From: Streptococcus pseudoporcinus LQ 940-04
GTDB taxonomy: Bacteria; Bacillota; Bacilli; Lactobacillales; Streptococcaceae
Length of the DNA stretch: 64,000 nucleotides
Assembly: GCF_000188035.1 (NCBI RefSeq)
Contig: NZ_AEUY02000005.1
Span: 992,001-1,056,000 of the forward strand
Reading direction: 5' to 3'
Every line of letters starts with the position of its first letter. Position 1 is the stretch's first letter. The notes beneath the pieces were generated by a model, which saw only the letters and a list, made by a program, of their open reading frames with translations, was not told where the DNA came from and did no database searches. Shown one piece after another: positions 45,377 to 55,043 of the stretch. The position numbers were made by a program, and so were the translations under genes.

Positions 45377-47611
45377 ATGATAAAAGAAGAAGTTTATCTT
45401 ATTGATGGAATGACTTGTGCCTCTTGTGCGCTAACAGTTGAGAAGGCTGTTCAAAAATTACCAGCCACTGAAAAAGCAACAGTCAATTTAGCAACAGAAA
45501 AGTTGACCATTACCTATCAAGACCAAGCTATGAAAGCGGAGGATATTACCCAGGCAATAGCTAATGTAGGCTATCAGGCCAGCCTATATCAAGCTAACCA
45601 AAATGAAAGTCTTAGTCAAAGACAAGAAAGACAAAGTAATCATCTTTGGAAGCGTTTTTTATGGTCAGCTCTCCTAACACTGCCCGTCCTTTATCTCGCA
45701 ATGGGTTCAATGTTAGGAGCCTGGCTTCCTCATATCTTTAATCCAAACTGGCAACCTGAAAATTTTGCCCTGCTGCAATTACTTTTTACCTTACCAGTCC
45801 TTTACCTATCTAGAGACTACTATAAAAATGGTTTTACCTCCTTATTTAAAGGCCATCCAAACATGGATACCTTAGTTGCCTTAGCAACCAGTTTTGCTTT
45901 TGGTTATAGCTTATTTGCGACTTTTCAAATTTTTAGAGGGGAAGTACACTACCGCCATAGTCTTTACTTTGAATCCGTGCTTGTTATTTTGACCTTGATT
46001 ACCTTAGGTAACTTTTTTGAAAATAAATCTAAAAGTAGGACGTCTCAAGCTATTCAGAAACTGCTCTCTTTAAAACCAAATGAGGTGCGGTTAGTCAAGG
46101 GTGAAAAGCAAGAATTAGTTCCCCTTGCACAAGTGAAACTCGGTGATCGTGTCATGATTAAACCAGGTGAAAAAATTCCTGTTGATGGACGTGTCATTTC
46201 AGGCCAATCCTATGTTGATGAGGCTATGTTGACAGGGGAGAGTATTGCAAAGGTCAAACAAAAGGATAGTCTAGTCTACACCGGAACCATCAATGGACAG
46301 GGAAATCTGATTGTAGAAGTTGCAAAGCGAGAGGACGAAAGCTTTTTAGCGCAAATTATTAGTCTAGTTGAAACTGCACAGGGGAGCAAGGCACCAATTG
46401 CCAAAATTGCCGATCAGGTATCAGGTGTCTTTGTACCTATTGTTATCCTTTTAGCCATATTAACGGGTCTATTTTGGGCCTTTATCATGAAAGAAGACAT
46501 CAGTTTCTCTTTGACAACTGCCATAGCTGTATTGATTATAGCCTGTCCATGTGCTTTGGGACTAGCAACACCAACAGCTATCATGGTGGGTTCTGGTCGC
46601 GCAGCCGAGAATGGGATTTTCTTTAAAGAGGGAGCACACTTAGAGAACTTAGCTCAAATAAAAACCTTGGTATTTGACAAAACAGGCACCATCACTCAGG
46701 GACAACCACAAGTCAGTCGAATAGTAAGCTTAGACCAAACAGAAAAGACTATCTTGCAAGAAGTTGCTTCATTGGAGTCCTGGTCTGAACATCCTTTAGG
46801 TCGGGCTATTTTAGCAAAAGCAGCTGCAGAAAAACTAGCTTTATTACCGGTCCAAGACTTTAAAGTGATTTCTGGTCAGGGTCTTAAAGGAGAGATTAAG
46901 AATCATTCCCTACAGGTTGGTAATAGAAGGTTAATGACTGAAAATGGTGTTACCTTTGATCAGTCGATAGAGGAAAAGCTTAAGGCCTTACCAAGTCAAG
47001 CAACCCTTGTTTATGTGGCAAAAGATTATCATCTGAAAGCTCTAATCTTAATTGAAGATCAGATAAAGGCAGACAGTCAAGTCACTATGAGTGCTCTAAA
47101 AGCAGCAGGAATTAGATTAGCTTTATTGACAGGAGACCAAAAGGCGACGGCTGAGGCAATTGCCCAAAAAGTAGGTATCGATCAGGTTTATAGTGAGGTT
47201 TTACCCACTCAAAAAGCAGCTATTATTCAATCTTTACAGGCTAATAAAGAATTAGTGGCTATGGTCGGAGATGGTATAAATGATGCTCCAGCCTTAGCAG
47301 TAGCTGACTTGGGAATTGCTATTGGTTCAGGGACAGATATTGCTATTGAATCGGCAGATATTATTTTAATGCACGCGCAACTGACCGATTTGATTAAAGC
47401 TATAGCTTTAAGTCATCAAACCATTCGAATTGTTAAAGAAAATTTATTTTGGGCTTTTATTTACAATATTTTGATGATCCCAATTGCTATGGGAGCCCTC
47501 CATTTATTTGGTGGGCCGCTGCTTAATCCTATGTTTGCTGCTATGGCTATGAGTTTAAGTTCGATTTCTGTTGTTCTAAACGCTCTGCGATTGAAAAGCA
47601 TTAAACTATAA
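45377..47611 (+). CDS. copA: Copper-exporting P1B-type ATPase CopA
   Basis: A 744-residue heavy-metal ATPase with one N-terminal metal-binding domain (GMTCASCALTVE, Cys-x-x-Cys), eight membrane helices including the ion-site CPCALG, the phosphorylation site DKTGTITQG, the HP motif (SEHPLGRA) and MVGDGINDAPAL. It pumps Cu(I) out of the cytosol. The start ATG follows the copY stop directly; copZ lies 18 bases downstream. No truncation or lost motif. Confidence 0.96.
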   Translation: MIKEEVYLIDGMTCASCALTVEKAVQKLPATEKATVNLATEKLTITYQDQAMKAEDITQAIANVGYQASLYQANQNESLSQRQERQSNHLWKRFLWSALLTLPVLYLAMGSMLGAWLPHIFNPNWQPENFALLQLLFTLPVLYLSRDYYKNGFTSLFKGHPNMDTLVALATSFAFGYSLFATFQIFRGEVHYRHSLYFESVLVILTLITLGNFFENKSKSRTSQAIQKLLSLKPNEVRLVKGEKQELVPLAQVKLGDRVMIKPGEKIPVDGRVISGQSYVDEAMLTGESIAKVKQKDSLVYTGTINGQGNLIVEVAKREDESFLAQIISLVETAQGSKAPIAKIADQVSGVFVPIVILLAILTGLFWAFIMKEDISFSLTTAIAVLIIACPCALGLATPTAIMVGSGRAAENGIFFKEGAHLENLAQIKTLVFDKTGTITQGQPQVSRIVSLDQTEKTILQEVASLESWSEHPLGRAILAKAAAEKLALLPVQDFKVISGQGLKGEIKNHSLQVGNRRLMTENGVTFDQSIEEKLKALPSQATLVYVAKDYHLKALILIEDQIKADSQVTMSALKAAGIRLALLTGDQKATAEAIAQKVGIDQVYSEVLPTQKAAIIQSLQANKELVAMVGDGINDAPALAVADLGIAIGSGTDIAIESADIILMHAQLTDLIKAIALSHQTIRIVKENLFWAFIYNILMIPIAMGALHLFGGPLLNPMFAAMAMSLSSISVVLNALRLKSIKL

Positions 47612-47629
47612 ACGATAAAGGAGAAACTG

Positions 47630-47830
47630 ATGGAAAAAACTTATAAACTAACTGGTATGAAGTGTGAGGGGTGTGTGAAAACTGTGACTGAAAAACTAGA
47701 ATCGGTGCGAGGGGTTCACGATGTTAATATTAGCCTGGCAGAAGGAAAGGCTGTCATTACAGGAACTCCCTTTCTTCTGTCACTTAAGCGTGCTTTAAAA
47801 GGAACCCCATTTACGATTGATAAGGCATAG
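47630..47830 (+). CDS. copZ: Copper chaperone CopZ
   Basis: A 66-residue ferredoxin-like HMA domain with the Cu(I) site GMKCEGCVKTVTE (Cys-x-x-Cys). It binds cytosolic Cu(I) and hands it to CopY or CopA. A GGAGAAAC ribosome site precedes the ATG; last gene of the cop operon. Confidence 0.95.
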   Translation: MEKTYKLTGMKCEGCVKTVTEKLESVRGVHDVNISLAEGKAVITGTPFLLSLKRALKGTPFTIDKA

Positions 47831-47855
47831 TCAACGATCACCCTAGAAACTAGAA

Positions 47856-47886
47856 AAGGACTTCAGATGTCGAAGTCCTTATTTTT
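47856..47886. terminator. Bidirectional terminator after copZ and the DeoR gene
   Basis: AAGGACTTC and GAAGTCCTT form a 9-bp stem with a seven-base loop; ATTTTT follows on the plus strand and TTTTCTA on the minus. It overlaps the last codon of the DeoR-family gene. Confidence 0.85.
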
Positions 47887-48640
47887 GTGCAATGATAATG
47901 TCGGTAAATGTTTGATAGTTTGCCAGGGTCTCTTTAGAAATAGTAGCATCTGTTATCAGGTGGTTAATCTGATCTAATTGGTAAAAAACGGAGAAGTCAT
48001 AGGTGTTAAATTTCTGACTATCGACTAAAACAAATTTGTCAAAGGAATTATCTAGTGCTAATTTTTGAATTTCTCCTTCAGCTTCGTTATAGGTTGCAAT
48101 GTCATTGCCATAAATACCATTACAACTAATAAAGGTTTTAGAAAATTTGAGAGATGAAATACTCTGATTAGTTAGTGAACCAACAAAAGCTCCTGTAATT
48201 TCTCTATATTCACCCCCAATAAGAATTAAATCAATCTTAGGGCTATTTTTTAAGATGGTAAAAACAGGAAGACTATTAGTGATAATGCGGAGTTGCTTTT
48301 GAACTAATTGCTCAGCGAAAAATTCAAGTGTTGTACCTGGGCCGATAAAGATAGTCTCGCCATCTTTGACCAATCTGCTAGCAGTTTTTGCAATCTCTTT
48401 TTTTTCTTTTATTTGTACGGATAATTTTTCAGCATTAGACTTTTCGCCTTTTCTTGGATAGGCAATGCTTTGTGCCCCTCCGTGGATACGGACTAATTTA
48501 CCGGAATTTTCTAATTCATCTAAATCACGACGAGCAGTCATGTCAGAAATTTTTAGACTTTCAATGATTTCATTGACGGTAATAATCCCTTTGGTGTTTA
48601 CCATATCCATAATGTTTAGGAGTCTTTCTTTTTTTAACAC
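47879..48640 (-). CDS. lacR: DeoR-family repressor of the galactitol/tagatose operon (LacR type)
   Basis: A 253-residue DeoR-family protein: the N-terminal helix-turn-helix holds ITVNEIIESLKISDMTARRDLDELENSG (abridged: SDMTARRDLDELENSGKL) and the C-terminal sugar-phosphate domain shows GETIFIGPGTTLEF and the LVDSQKFN stretch. DeoR repressors are induced by a phosphorylated sugar, here probably a tagatose or galactose phosphate. It begins with GTG at 48640 after AAAGGAGA. It is divergent from the PTS-lacABCD operon, with an extended inverted repeat at the shared promoter region, as LacR.1 is in S. pyogenes. Confidence 0.88.
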   Translation of the reverse strand: MLKKERLLNIMDMVNTKGIITVNEIIESLKISDMTARRDLDELENSGKLVRIHGGAQSIAYPRKGEKSNAEKLSVQIKEKKEIAKTASRLVKDGETIFIGPGTTLEFFAEQLVQKQLRIITNSLPVFTILKNSPKIDLILIGGEYREITGAFVGSLTNQSISSLKFSKTFISCNGIYGNDIATYNEAEGEIQKLALDNSFDKFVLVDSQKFNTYDFSVFYQLDQINHLITDATISKETLANYQTFTDIIIAQK

Positions 48641-48734
48641 ACTGGTCTCCTTTTCCCTGCATTTCTTTTTCTAATCATAGCATAAAGCTGTTGGTTTTAC
48701 AATAATTAACAAAATCAAACAACAATAAAACAAA

Positions 48735-48766
48735 AACAAACAAAAATATGTTGATTTTTGTTTGTT
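48735..48766. promoter_or_regulatory. Probable DeoR/LacR operator
   Basis: AACAAACAAAAAT and ATTTTTGTTTGTT are perfect 13-bp arms around ATGTTG. The right arm covers the -35 of the PTS promoter. TTTGTTT-type half-sites are typical for LacR. Confidence 0.72.
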
Positions 48767-48779
48767 GCTATATTATAAT
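48751..48779 (+). promoter_or_regulatory. Promoter of the galactitol PTS-lacABCD operon
   Basis: TTGATT, 17-base spacer and TATAAT, with the operator on the -35 and a cre site after the -10. Confidence 0.82.
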
Positions 48780-48785
48780 GATTTG

Positions 48786-48799
48786 TGTAAACGGTTACT
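48786..48799 (+). promoter_or_regulatory. CcpA cre site
   Basis: TGTAAACGGTTACT closely matches the cre consensus (TGTAAACGnTTnCA-like) and covers the transcription start, so glucose would repress the operon. Confidence 0.78.
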
Positions 48800-48859
48800 A
48801 AACTATTTTCGATAAAATTGGTAGCGAAATAGTGAGAAATTCTAGAAAGGTGGTATCAG

Positions 48860-49333
48860 ATGTCTGCAGACATTGTTCTTACCAATGTAAGATCTCAAGC
48901 TCAATTATTTGATGTGGTAGCTTCACACCTTGAGAAATTACATTATGTCACGAGTGATTATAAAGAGGCATTAAAAAGTAGAGAGAAAGAGTTTCCGACT
49001 GGCTTAAAAATAGACTATAGAGACGGTAGTGATGTCCTTTATGCTGCCATACCTCATACTGAAACAAAATATTGCTTAAAGAATAAGGTAGTCTATGTCA
49101 AAAATGAGAGTCCTCTTGTCTTTAAACACATGATTGACCCTAGTGAGGACTGTTTGGTCCGTCATTTCTTCTTTATTATTAATTCAAAAAATGATGGGCA
49201 AACTAAAATTTTGTCACATTTAATTAGCTTTTTTATCGAAAAAGGCAATATGGAGAAATTAGACCAATGTGGAAATAACCCTAAAGTTATCAAAAACTAT
49301 TTAGTAAAAGAAGGAGTACTTACAAATGATTAA
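48860..49333 (+). CDS. PTS EIIA component, galactitol/fructose-mannitol type
   Basis: A 157-residue EIIA of the fructose/mannitol (GatA-like) type. The phosphorylated histidine is in AAIPHTETKYC, and the surrounding NKVVYVKNESPLVF matches the family. It passes phosphate from HPr to EIIB. An AGAAAGGTGG ribosome site precedes the ATG; the end overlaps the EIIB gene by eight bases. First gene of the operon. Confidence 0.9.
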   Translation: MSADIVLTNVRSQAQLFDVVASHLEKLHYVTSDYKEALKSREKEFPTGLKIDYRDGSDVLYAAIPHTETKYCLKNKVVYVKNESPLVFKHMIDPSEDCLVRHFFFIINSKNDGQTKILSHLISFFIEKGNMEKLDQCGNNPKVIKNYLVKEGVLTND

Positions 49334-49631
49334 AATTTTAGCTGCTTGTGGTGCAGGGGTTAACTCAAGCCATCAAATCAAAGAGGCTATTGAAGCGCAA
49401 ATGGCAGAAAGAGGCTATAGTGTTCACTGTGATGCTGTCATGGTCAAAGATATCACTGAAGAAATGGTTTCAAAATATGATATTTTTACACCAATTGCAA
49501 AAACAGACTTGGGATTTGATATGCCGATACCAACTGTTGAAGCTGGTCCCATTCTCTATCGGATTCCTGCCATGAGTGAGCCGGTCTTTGTGAAATTGGA
49601 ACAGGTCATCAAAGATAAGGGATTAAACTAA
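49326..49631 (+). CDS. PTS EIIB component, galactitol type
   Basis: A 101-residue EIIB of the lactose/cellobiose-galactitol group, with the phosphocysteine in ILAACGAGVNSSHQI (Cys near residue 7) and the conserved VDAGPILYRIP-like end of the domain. It phosphorylates the sugar as it passes the EIIC. Overlaps the EIIA gene and precedes EIIC by 16 bases. Confidence 0.9.
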   Translation: MIKILAACGAGVNSSHQIKEAIEAQMAERGYSVHCDAVMVKDITEEMVSKYDIFTPIAKTDLGFDMPIPTVEAGPILYRIPAMSEPVFVKLEQVIKDKGLN

Positions 49632-49647
49632 GTAAGGAGAAGATGAT

Positions 49648-51096
49648 ATGCAACCATTCTTAGAGGTCATTAATCATATTTTTACTCCCCTTATTAAGCT
49701 GGGGTCTGGAGTTGTCATGTTAGCTGTTATGACGGGTCTTGCCATGGCCTTTGGTGTGAAATTCACTAAGGCCTTGGAAGGCGGGATTAAACTAGCTATT
49801 GCTTTAACAGGTATTGGTGCTATTATTGGTATTTTAACAGGAGCCTTCTCAGAATCTTTACAGGCTTTTGTGAAAAATACAGGTATTAGTTTAAATATCA
49901 TTGATGTCGGCTGGGCTCCATTAGCGACGATAACATGGGGTTCTCCATATACACTGTATTTCCTCCTAATCATGTTAATTGTTAATATCCTTATGATAGT
50001 AATGAATAAAACAGATACTCTAGATGTAGATATCTTTGATATCTGGCATCTCTCTATCACTGGTTTGTTAATAATGTGGTATGCTACGAAGAACCATCTT
50101 CCGCTTCTGCTATCAGTTCTTATAGCGACTCTTGCGGTTGTCTTAGTTGGCGTATTAAAAATTATCAATTCTGATTTAATGAAGCCTACATTTGATGATT
50201 TGTTAGCAACGGGTCCCAACTCTCCCATGACGTCTACCCATATGAATTATATGATGAATCCCATTATTATGGTATTAGACAAAATATTTGATAAGGTGTT
50301 CCCTGGATTAGACCAGTACGATTTTGATGCTGCAAAATTAAACAAGAAAATTGGATTCTGGGGGTCTAAATTTTTTATCGGGATGATTCTTGGATTTGTG
50401 ATTGGTATCATGGGGGATCCTCATTTCAAAATTCTTTCGGTCAAACATTGGTTTGAGTTAGGTTTTACAGCAGGAGCTTGTTTAGAACTTTTCTCACTGA
50501 TTGGTTCTTGGTTTATAGCGGCAGTAGAGCCTCTTTCCCAAGGTATTACCAACTTTGCTAATGCAAAAATGGGAGGCCGTCGCTTCAATATCGGTTTAGA
50601 TTGGCCCTTTATTGCGGGACGTGCAGAAATTTGGGCTTGTGCCAATATTTTAGCACCTATCATGTTAGTTGAGGCCTTATTACTATCAAAAGTTGGAAAT
50701 GGTATTTTACCACTTGCAGGCATTATTGCTATGGGAGTGACACCAGCGCTTCTTGTTGTGACACGGGGAAGATTGATTAGGATGATTCTTTTTGGTTCTC
50801 TTCTACTACCTTTATTTTTATTATCTGGAACAATGATTGCACCATTTGCTACTGAACTGGCTAAAAAAGTAGGTGCATTCCCTAAAGGCGCACCAGCAGA
50901 ATCATTAATCACCCATTCAACGCTTGAAGGTCCTATGGAGAAAATCTTTGGTTATGTTATTGGTCGTGCGACTACAGGGCAGATCTCTGCTCTCATGACC
51001 TTAGTGATCTTTCTAGGGATTTACCTTGGACTCTTTGCTTGGTATGCAAAAGAGATGAAAAAACGCAATGAAGCCTACAAGTTGGCTAAAGATTAG
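49648..51096 (+). CDS. PTS EIIC component, galactitol type
   Basis: A 482-residue membrane protein with about ten to twelve helices, matching the galactitol EIIC (GatC) family in length and in the NPIIMVLDKIFDKVFPGLDQYDFD region and the GLDWPFIAGRAEIWACAN block. It imports galactitol or a related hexose. In S. pyogenes the equivalent genes sit in the Lac.1 locus and the actual sugar has been debated. A strong GTAAGGAGAAG ribosome site precedes the ATG. Confidence 0.9.
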   Translation: MQPFLEVINHIFTPLIKLGSGVVMLAVMTGLAMAFGVKFTKALEGGIKLAIALTGIGAIIGILTGAFSESLQAFVKNTGISLNIIDVGWAPLATITWGSPYTLYFLLIMLIVNILMIVMNKTDTLDVDIFDIWHLSITGLLIMWYATKNHLPLLLSVLIATLAVVLVGVLKIINSDLMKPTFDDLLATGPNSPMTSTHMNYMMNPIIMVLDKIFDKVFPGLDQYDFDAAKLNKKIGFWGSKFFIGMILGFVIGIMGDPHFKILSVKHWFELGFTAGACLELFSLIGSWFIAAVEPLSQGITNFANAKMGGRRFNIGLDWPFIAGRAEIWACANILAPIMLVEALLLSKVGNGILPLAGIIAMGVTPALLVVTRGRLIRMILFGSLLLPLFLLSGTMIAPFATELAKKVGAFPKGAPAESLITHSTLEGPMEKIFGYVIGRATTGQISALMTLVIFLGIYLGLFAWYAKEMKKRNEAYKLAKD

Positions 51097-51101
51097 AGAT
51101 T

Positions 51102-51157
51102 GACAGTTAAATCATAACACCAATAGGAAAACTATTGGTGTTACTCATTAAACTGTC
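51102..51157 (+). repeat. Nested hairpin between the EIIC and lacA genes
   Basis: AACACCAATAG and CTATTGGTGTT form a perfect 11-bp inner stem with a five-base loop, enclosed by GACAGTT and AACTGTC. No T tract follows. It begins six bases after the EIIC stop and may separate expression of the PTS and lac genes. Confidence 0.72.
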
Positions 51158-51214
51158 ATAAAGTTTCTTAAATAAGAACATAGATTTTACACATTCATTA
51201 GATAAGGAGAGAAG

Positions 51215-51640
51215 ATGACGATTATAATAGGTGCGGATGCACAAGGACATACGCTGAAAAACCATATTAAGGCATTTTTAATCAAAGAAGGTTACGACAT
51301 TAAAGATGTTTCAGAATTAGATAAAGACTTTGTTGATAATACTCTAGCTGTTGTCAAGGCTGTTAATGAAGCAAGGGAAAATCTAGGTATCATGATTGAT
51401 GCCTATGGAGCTGGCTCTTTCATGGTTGCAACTAAAATTAAAGGAATGATAGCTGCAGAAGTATCAGATGAGAGGTCTGCTTACATGACACGTCAACATA
51501 ATAATGCTCGGGTCATCACCATAGGTTCTGAAATTGTTGGTCAAAAACTGGCAGAGAATATTGTCAAGGCTTTTGTATCAGCTCAATATGACGGTGGACG
51601 TCACCAAATTCGTGTTGATATGCTAAATAAAATGGCTTAA
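51215..51640 (+). CDS. lacA: Galactose-6-phosphate isomerase subunit LacA
   Basis: A 141-residue RpiB/LacAB-family subunit; [20 protein letters not shown] is the family start and [19 protein letters not shown] is conserved. LacA and LacB form the heteromer that converts galactose-6-phosphate to tagatose-6-phosphate. LacA usually lacks the active-site cysteine, which sits on LacB, and none is seen here at that position (GAYGAGS). AAGGAGAGAAG precedes the ATG. Confidence 0.92.
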   Translation: MTIIIGADAQGHTLKNHIKAFLIKEGYDIKDVSELDKDFVDNTLAVVKAVNEARENLGIMIDAYGAGSFMVATKIKGMIAAEVSDERSAYMTRQHNNARVITIGSEIVGQKLAENIVKAFVSAQYDGGRHQIRVDMLNKMA

Positions 51641-51656
51641 AAAGGAGAATGAACAG

Positions 51657-52172
51657 ATGAAAATCGCAATTGGCTGTGACCATATTGTTACAAATGAAAA
51701 GATAGCAGTAGCAGATTTCTTGAAGCAAAAAGGTCATGAGGTTCTAGATTTGGGGACTTATGACCATACGAGAACACATTATCCGATTTTTGGTAAAAAG
51801 GTCGGTGAGGCAGTGGTTAAGGGACAAGCGGACTTAGGTGTTTGCCTTTGTGGTACTGGTGTTGGTATCAACAATGCTGCTAATAAGGTTGCTGGGGTTC
51901 GATCTGCATTAGTTCGTGATATGACAACGGCTCTTTATGCAAAAGAAGAATTAAATGCCAATGTTATCGGTTTTGGAGGTAAAATTACTGGCGAGTTGTT
52001 GATGTGTGACATTATTGATGCCTTCATCAATGCAGAATATAAAGAAACAGAAGAGAATAAAAAACTAATTGCTAAAATTGCCAGTCTAGAGCACCCTGCT
52101 ACTAACCAAGAAGATCCAGAATTTTTTACAGCATTTTTAGAAAAATGGAATCGTGGCGACTATCACGACTAG
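51657..52172 (+). CDS. lacB: Galactose-6-phosphate isomerase subunit LacB
   Basis: A 171-residue LacB with [14 protein letters not shown] at the start and the catalytic cysteine and glycine loop in [19 protein letters not shown]. It pairs with LacA. The stop is followed by the lacC ribosome site. Size and motifs are typical for LacB. Confidence 0.93.
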   Translation: MKIAIGCDHIVTNEKIAVADFLKQKGHEVLDLGTYDHTRTHYPIFGKKVGEAVVKGQADLGVCLCGTGVGINNAANKVAGVRSALVRDMTTALYAKEELNANVIGFGGKITGELLMCDIIDAFINAEYKETEENKKLIAKIASLEHPATNQEDPEFFTAFLEKWNRGDYHD

Positions 52173-52180
52173 GAGGCAAA

Positions 52181-53116
52181 ATGATTTTAACGGTAACTCT
52201 GAATCCTTCGATAGACATCTCTTATCCGCTAGCAAGCTCTTTTAAGTTAGACACAATCAATCGTGCTAGTATTACTCGAAAAACAGCTGGTGGTAAAGGC
52301 TTAAATGTCAGCCGTGTTTTAGCAGAGGCAGGACAAGAGATTATTGCAACAGGTTTTATCGGGGGCCTGCAAGGTCAGTATCTTTTAGAACAGCTTGAAA
52401 AACAAAACATAGACAGCCGGTTTTTCCACATTAAGAATGAAACCCGTAACTGTATTGCTATTTTACATGATGGTCTACAGACAGAAATTCTTGAAAGAGG
52501 GCCTTATATTGACCTAGATGAAGCAGATGGCTTCATCTATCATATGCAGATTATTTGTCCTCAATGTCAAGTGATGACCATCTCAGGTTCGTTGCCACAA
52601 GGATTAGATAAGACCTATTACCATCGGCTTATTTCGATGGCAAATACGTTCCGGAAAAAAGTTGTTTTGGATTGTTCTGGAGCTCCCTTAGAGGCTATTT
52701 TAAGATCGGCGGAAAAGCCAACTGTCATTAAACCTAATATTGAAGAACTAGCGCTTTTATTAGGTAGAAAAATGGAAGTCAGGGACACCTTTTTGAAAGA
52801 AGCCCTTAAAAATGAACTTTTTAAGGGAATAGAATGGGTCATTGTATCACTTGGGGGACAAGGAGCATTTGCAAAACATCATGACAAATTTTATCGGGTT
52901 ACTATTCCTAAAGTTTCAGTCATTAATCCGGTGGGCTCTGGAGATGCGGCTGTAGCGGGAATAGCGTGGGCCTTAGCAGAAGAGGACGATGCCATAAATT
53001 TATTAAAAAAAGCAAACACGCTAGGCGTCCTAAATGCGCAAGAAGCATTGACAGGACATGTTGACATGAGACATTATTCTGATATTTTTAATCAAATCAT
53101 AGTAGAAGAGGTATAA
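52181..53116 (+). CDS. lacC: Tagatose-6-phosphate kinase LacC
   Basis: A 311-residue PfkB-family kinase with [11 protein letters not shown], the [15 protein letters not shown] sugar site, and [15 protein letters not shown] with the catalytic aspartate. It makes tagatose-1,6-bisphosphate from tagatose-6-phosphate using ATP. The ATG at 52181 follows TAGGAGGC; the open frame extends 12 codons upstream into lacB and is not used. lacD starts one base after its stop. Confidence 0.93.
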   Translation: MILTVTLNPSIDISYPLASSFKLDTINRASITRKTAGGKGLNVSRVLAEAGQEIIATGFIGGLQGQYLLEQLEKQNIDSRFFHIKNETRNCIAILHDGLQTEILERGPYIDLDEADGFIYHMQIICPQCQVMTISGSLPQGLDKTYYHRLISMANTFRKKVVLDCSGAPLEAILRSAEKPTVIKPNIEELALLLGRKMEVRDTFLKEALKNELFKGIEWVIVSLGGQGAFAKHHDKFYRVTIPKVSVINPVGSGDAAVAGIAWALAEEDDAINLLKKANTLGVLNAQEALTGHVDMRHYSDIFNQIIVEEV

Positions 53117-53117
53117 A

Positions 53118-54095
53118 ATGATAGTGACATCAAATAAAAAGGCCTACTTGGAAAAAGTAAGCCGTGATGGGATAATTTCTGCATTGGCTTTTGATCAACG
53201 CGGTGCTCTAAAACGAATGATGGCCAGCCATCAAGATAATGAGCCAACAGTTGATCACATAGTGACCTTAAAGCGCTTGGTTTCTGAAGAATTAACCCCC
53301 TATGCTTCTTCAATTCTCCTAGACCCAGAGTATGGCTTGCCAGCCATTGCAGTTAAAGATCAAAAAGCAGGCTTGTTACTGGCTTACGAAAAAACAGGCT
53401 ATGATGCCAAAACAAGTAGTCGCCTGCCAGACTGTTTAGAAGACTGGTCGGTAAAGGGGCTTAAGGCAGCTGGTGCAGATGCTATCAAGTTTCTTCTCTA
53501 TTATGATGTTGATGGCAATGAGGCTGTTAACCGCCAAAAGAAAGCCTACATTGAACGCATCGGCTCAGAGTGTCAAGCAGAAGACCTCCCCTTCTTCTTA
53601 GAAATTTTGACCTATGATGAAAAAATGAGTGATAATAGCAGTATTGACTTTGCCAAGGTAAAAGCCCATAAAGTTAATGAAGCCATGAAAGTCTTCTCAG
53701 CTGAGCGGTATGGGATTGATGTTTTGAAAGTGGAAGTTCCTCTTAATATGGCTTATGTTGAAGGCTTTACAGAAGGACCAATTCTTTATAGCCAAGCAGA
53801 AGCGGCGCAAGTTTTTAAAGAGCAAGCAGCAGCCAGTCACTTGCCTTACATCTACCTTAGTGCAGGAGTATCAGCTCAGCTATTCCAAGAAACCTTAAGC
53901 TTTGCGGCGCAAGCAGGAGCACAATTTAATGGGGTTCTTTGTGGCCGTGCCACCTGGGCAGGTGCTGTTCCAGTCTATATCAAGGAAGGTGAAGCAGCAG
54001 CCCGTCAATGGCTAAGGCAAGAAGGGGTAAGGAATATTGAAGCACTTAATGACGTGTTAGCTAAAACAGCAAGGCCTTGGACAGAAAAAATATAA
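53118..54095 (+). CDS. lacD: Tagatose-1,6-bisphosphate aldolase LacD
   Basis: A 325-residue class I aldolase. The Schiff-base lysine region is [15 protein letters not shown] and the N-terminal [15 protein letters not shown] is typical. It splits tagatose-1,6-bisphosphate into dihydroxyacetone phosphate and glyceraldehyde-3-phosphate. In S. pyogenes the copy at this locus, LacD.1, also acts as a regulator of the protease gene speB; whether this copy does cannot be read from sequence. Last gene of the operon before a terminator. Confidence 0.94.
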   Translation: MIVTSNKKAYLEKVSRDGIISALAFDQRGALKRMMASHQDNEPTVDHIVTLKRLVSEELTPYASSILLDPEYGLPAIAVKDQKAGLLLAYEKTGYDAKTSSRLPDCLEDWSVKGLKAAGADAIKFLLYYDVDGNEAVNRQKKAYIERIGSECQAEDLPFFLEILTYDEKMSDNSSIDFAKVKAHKVNEAMKVFSAERYGIDVLKVEVPLNMAYVEGFTEGPILYSQAEAAQVFKEQAAASHLPYIYLSAGVSAQLFQETLSFAAQAGAQFNGVLCGRATWAGAVPVYIKEGEAAARQWLRQEGVRNIEALNDVLAKTARPWTEKI

Positions 54096-54114
54096 GAAGA
54101 TGGTTTCAGATAGG

Positions 54115-54141
54115 GCACTTCTCATGAGAGGAGTGCTTTTT
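54115..54141 (+). terminator. Terminator of the lacABCD operon
   Basis: GCACTTCTC and GAGGAGTGC form a 9-bp stem (one wobble) with loop ATGA and TTTTT. Confidence 0.88.
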
Positions 54142-54226
54142 GTGAGATAAAGGCTTTAAATTCACCTTTATTGAAAAAAATGCTACACTAATAATAGGAA
54201 TGTAGCGTGAAAGGAGAGGATTTAAA

Positions 54227-55042
54227 ATGATAAAACTAATTGCTATTGATCTAGACGGGACCTTGTTAAATCATCAGAAAAAGATTCCAGATGAAAATAT
54301 TAAAGCTATAAAAGAAGCCACCGAGGCAGGGATTAAAATTGTTCTTTGTACTGGTCGCCCCCGCAGAGGTACGCAGCCTTATTTTGAGGAACTGAACCTC
54401 ACTAAGGACGAATTCCTTATTTTAAATAATGGCTGTAGTTTGCACGCCAGTAAGGATTGGTGTATGTTGCATGCCCACAGTTTGACGATAACTGAAATTG
54501 AAGAGCTATTTAAGAAAGTAGAAAATTACCCAGATGTTTACCTGACCTTAACAGCTGAAAATGACTATTATGTCTTAAATGACTTTGTACCTGATCTTGT
54601 TCAAGCTGATGGTGATTTAGTTTTCACACAAGTCAAACCAATCACTATGGCTGACCTTAAAGGGAAAAGGGAGCTTATTTTACAAGGAATGTACATGGGT
54701 GAAGAAGCTGCTATTGATCGTTTTGAAGAAGCTTTCCGCCCAGACTTAAGTGAACATTTTAGTTTAGTTAGAAGTCAAACCTACCTGCTTGAGGCTATGC
54801 CAAAAGGTGTCACTAAGGCTCGCGCTTTACAAGAATTAGCAGAAGATTTGAATATCAAACCTGAAGAAGTAATGGCCATTGGCGATGCTGCTAATGATAG
54901 TGAGATGTTAGCCTATGCAGGATTAGGGGTTGCTATGGGTAATGCTAGCGAAGCTATTAAGGTTTTAGCTGATCGTGTCACCTTACCTTGTGATCAGGCA
55001 GGGGTTGCACATGCCATTCGTACACTTGCCTTAACAAAATAG
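54227..55042 (+). CDS. Cof-type HAD-IIB sugar phosphatase (YidA-like)
   Basis: A 271-residue HAD phosphatase: motif I AIDLDGTLLNHQK, motif II CTGRPRRG, and motif IV IGDAANDSEMLAY, with a C2B cap between. YidA-like enzymes hydrolyse sugar phosphates and phosphoglycolate analogues. It differs from the HAD gene at 28.6 kb in cap sequence, so they are not recent copies. A GAAAGGAGAG ribosome site precedes the ATG. Single gene with its own spacer and terminator. Confidence 0.87.
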   Translation: MIKLIAIDLDGTLLNHQKKIPDENIKAIKEATEAGIKIVLCTGRPRRGTQPYFEELNLTKDEFLILNNGCSLHASKDWCMLHAHSLTITEIEELFKKVENYPDVYLTLTAENDYYVLNDFVPDLVQADGDLVFTQVKPITMADLKGKRELILQGMYMGEEAAIDRFEEAFRPDLSEHFSLVRSQTYLLEAMPKGVTKARALQELAEDLNIKPEEVMAIGDAANDSEMLAYAGLGVAMGNASEAIKVLADRVTLPCDQAGVAHAIRTLALTK

Positions 55043-55043
55043 T

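Noticed and set aside
49674..50912. Two minus-strand open frames (184 and 163 codons) inside the EIIC gene
   Set aside because: Shadows of the EIIC coding bias; no ribosome sites or recognisable domains.
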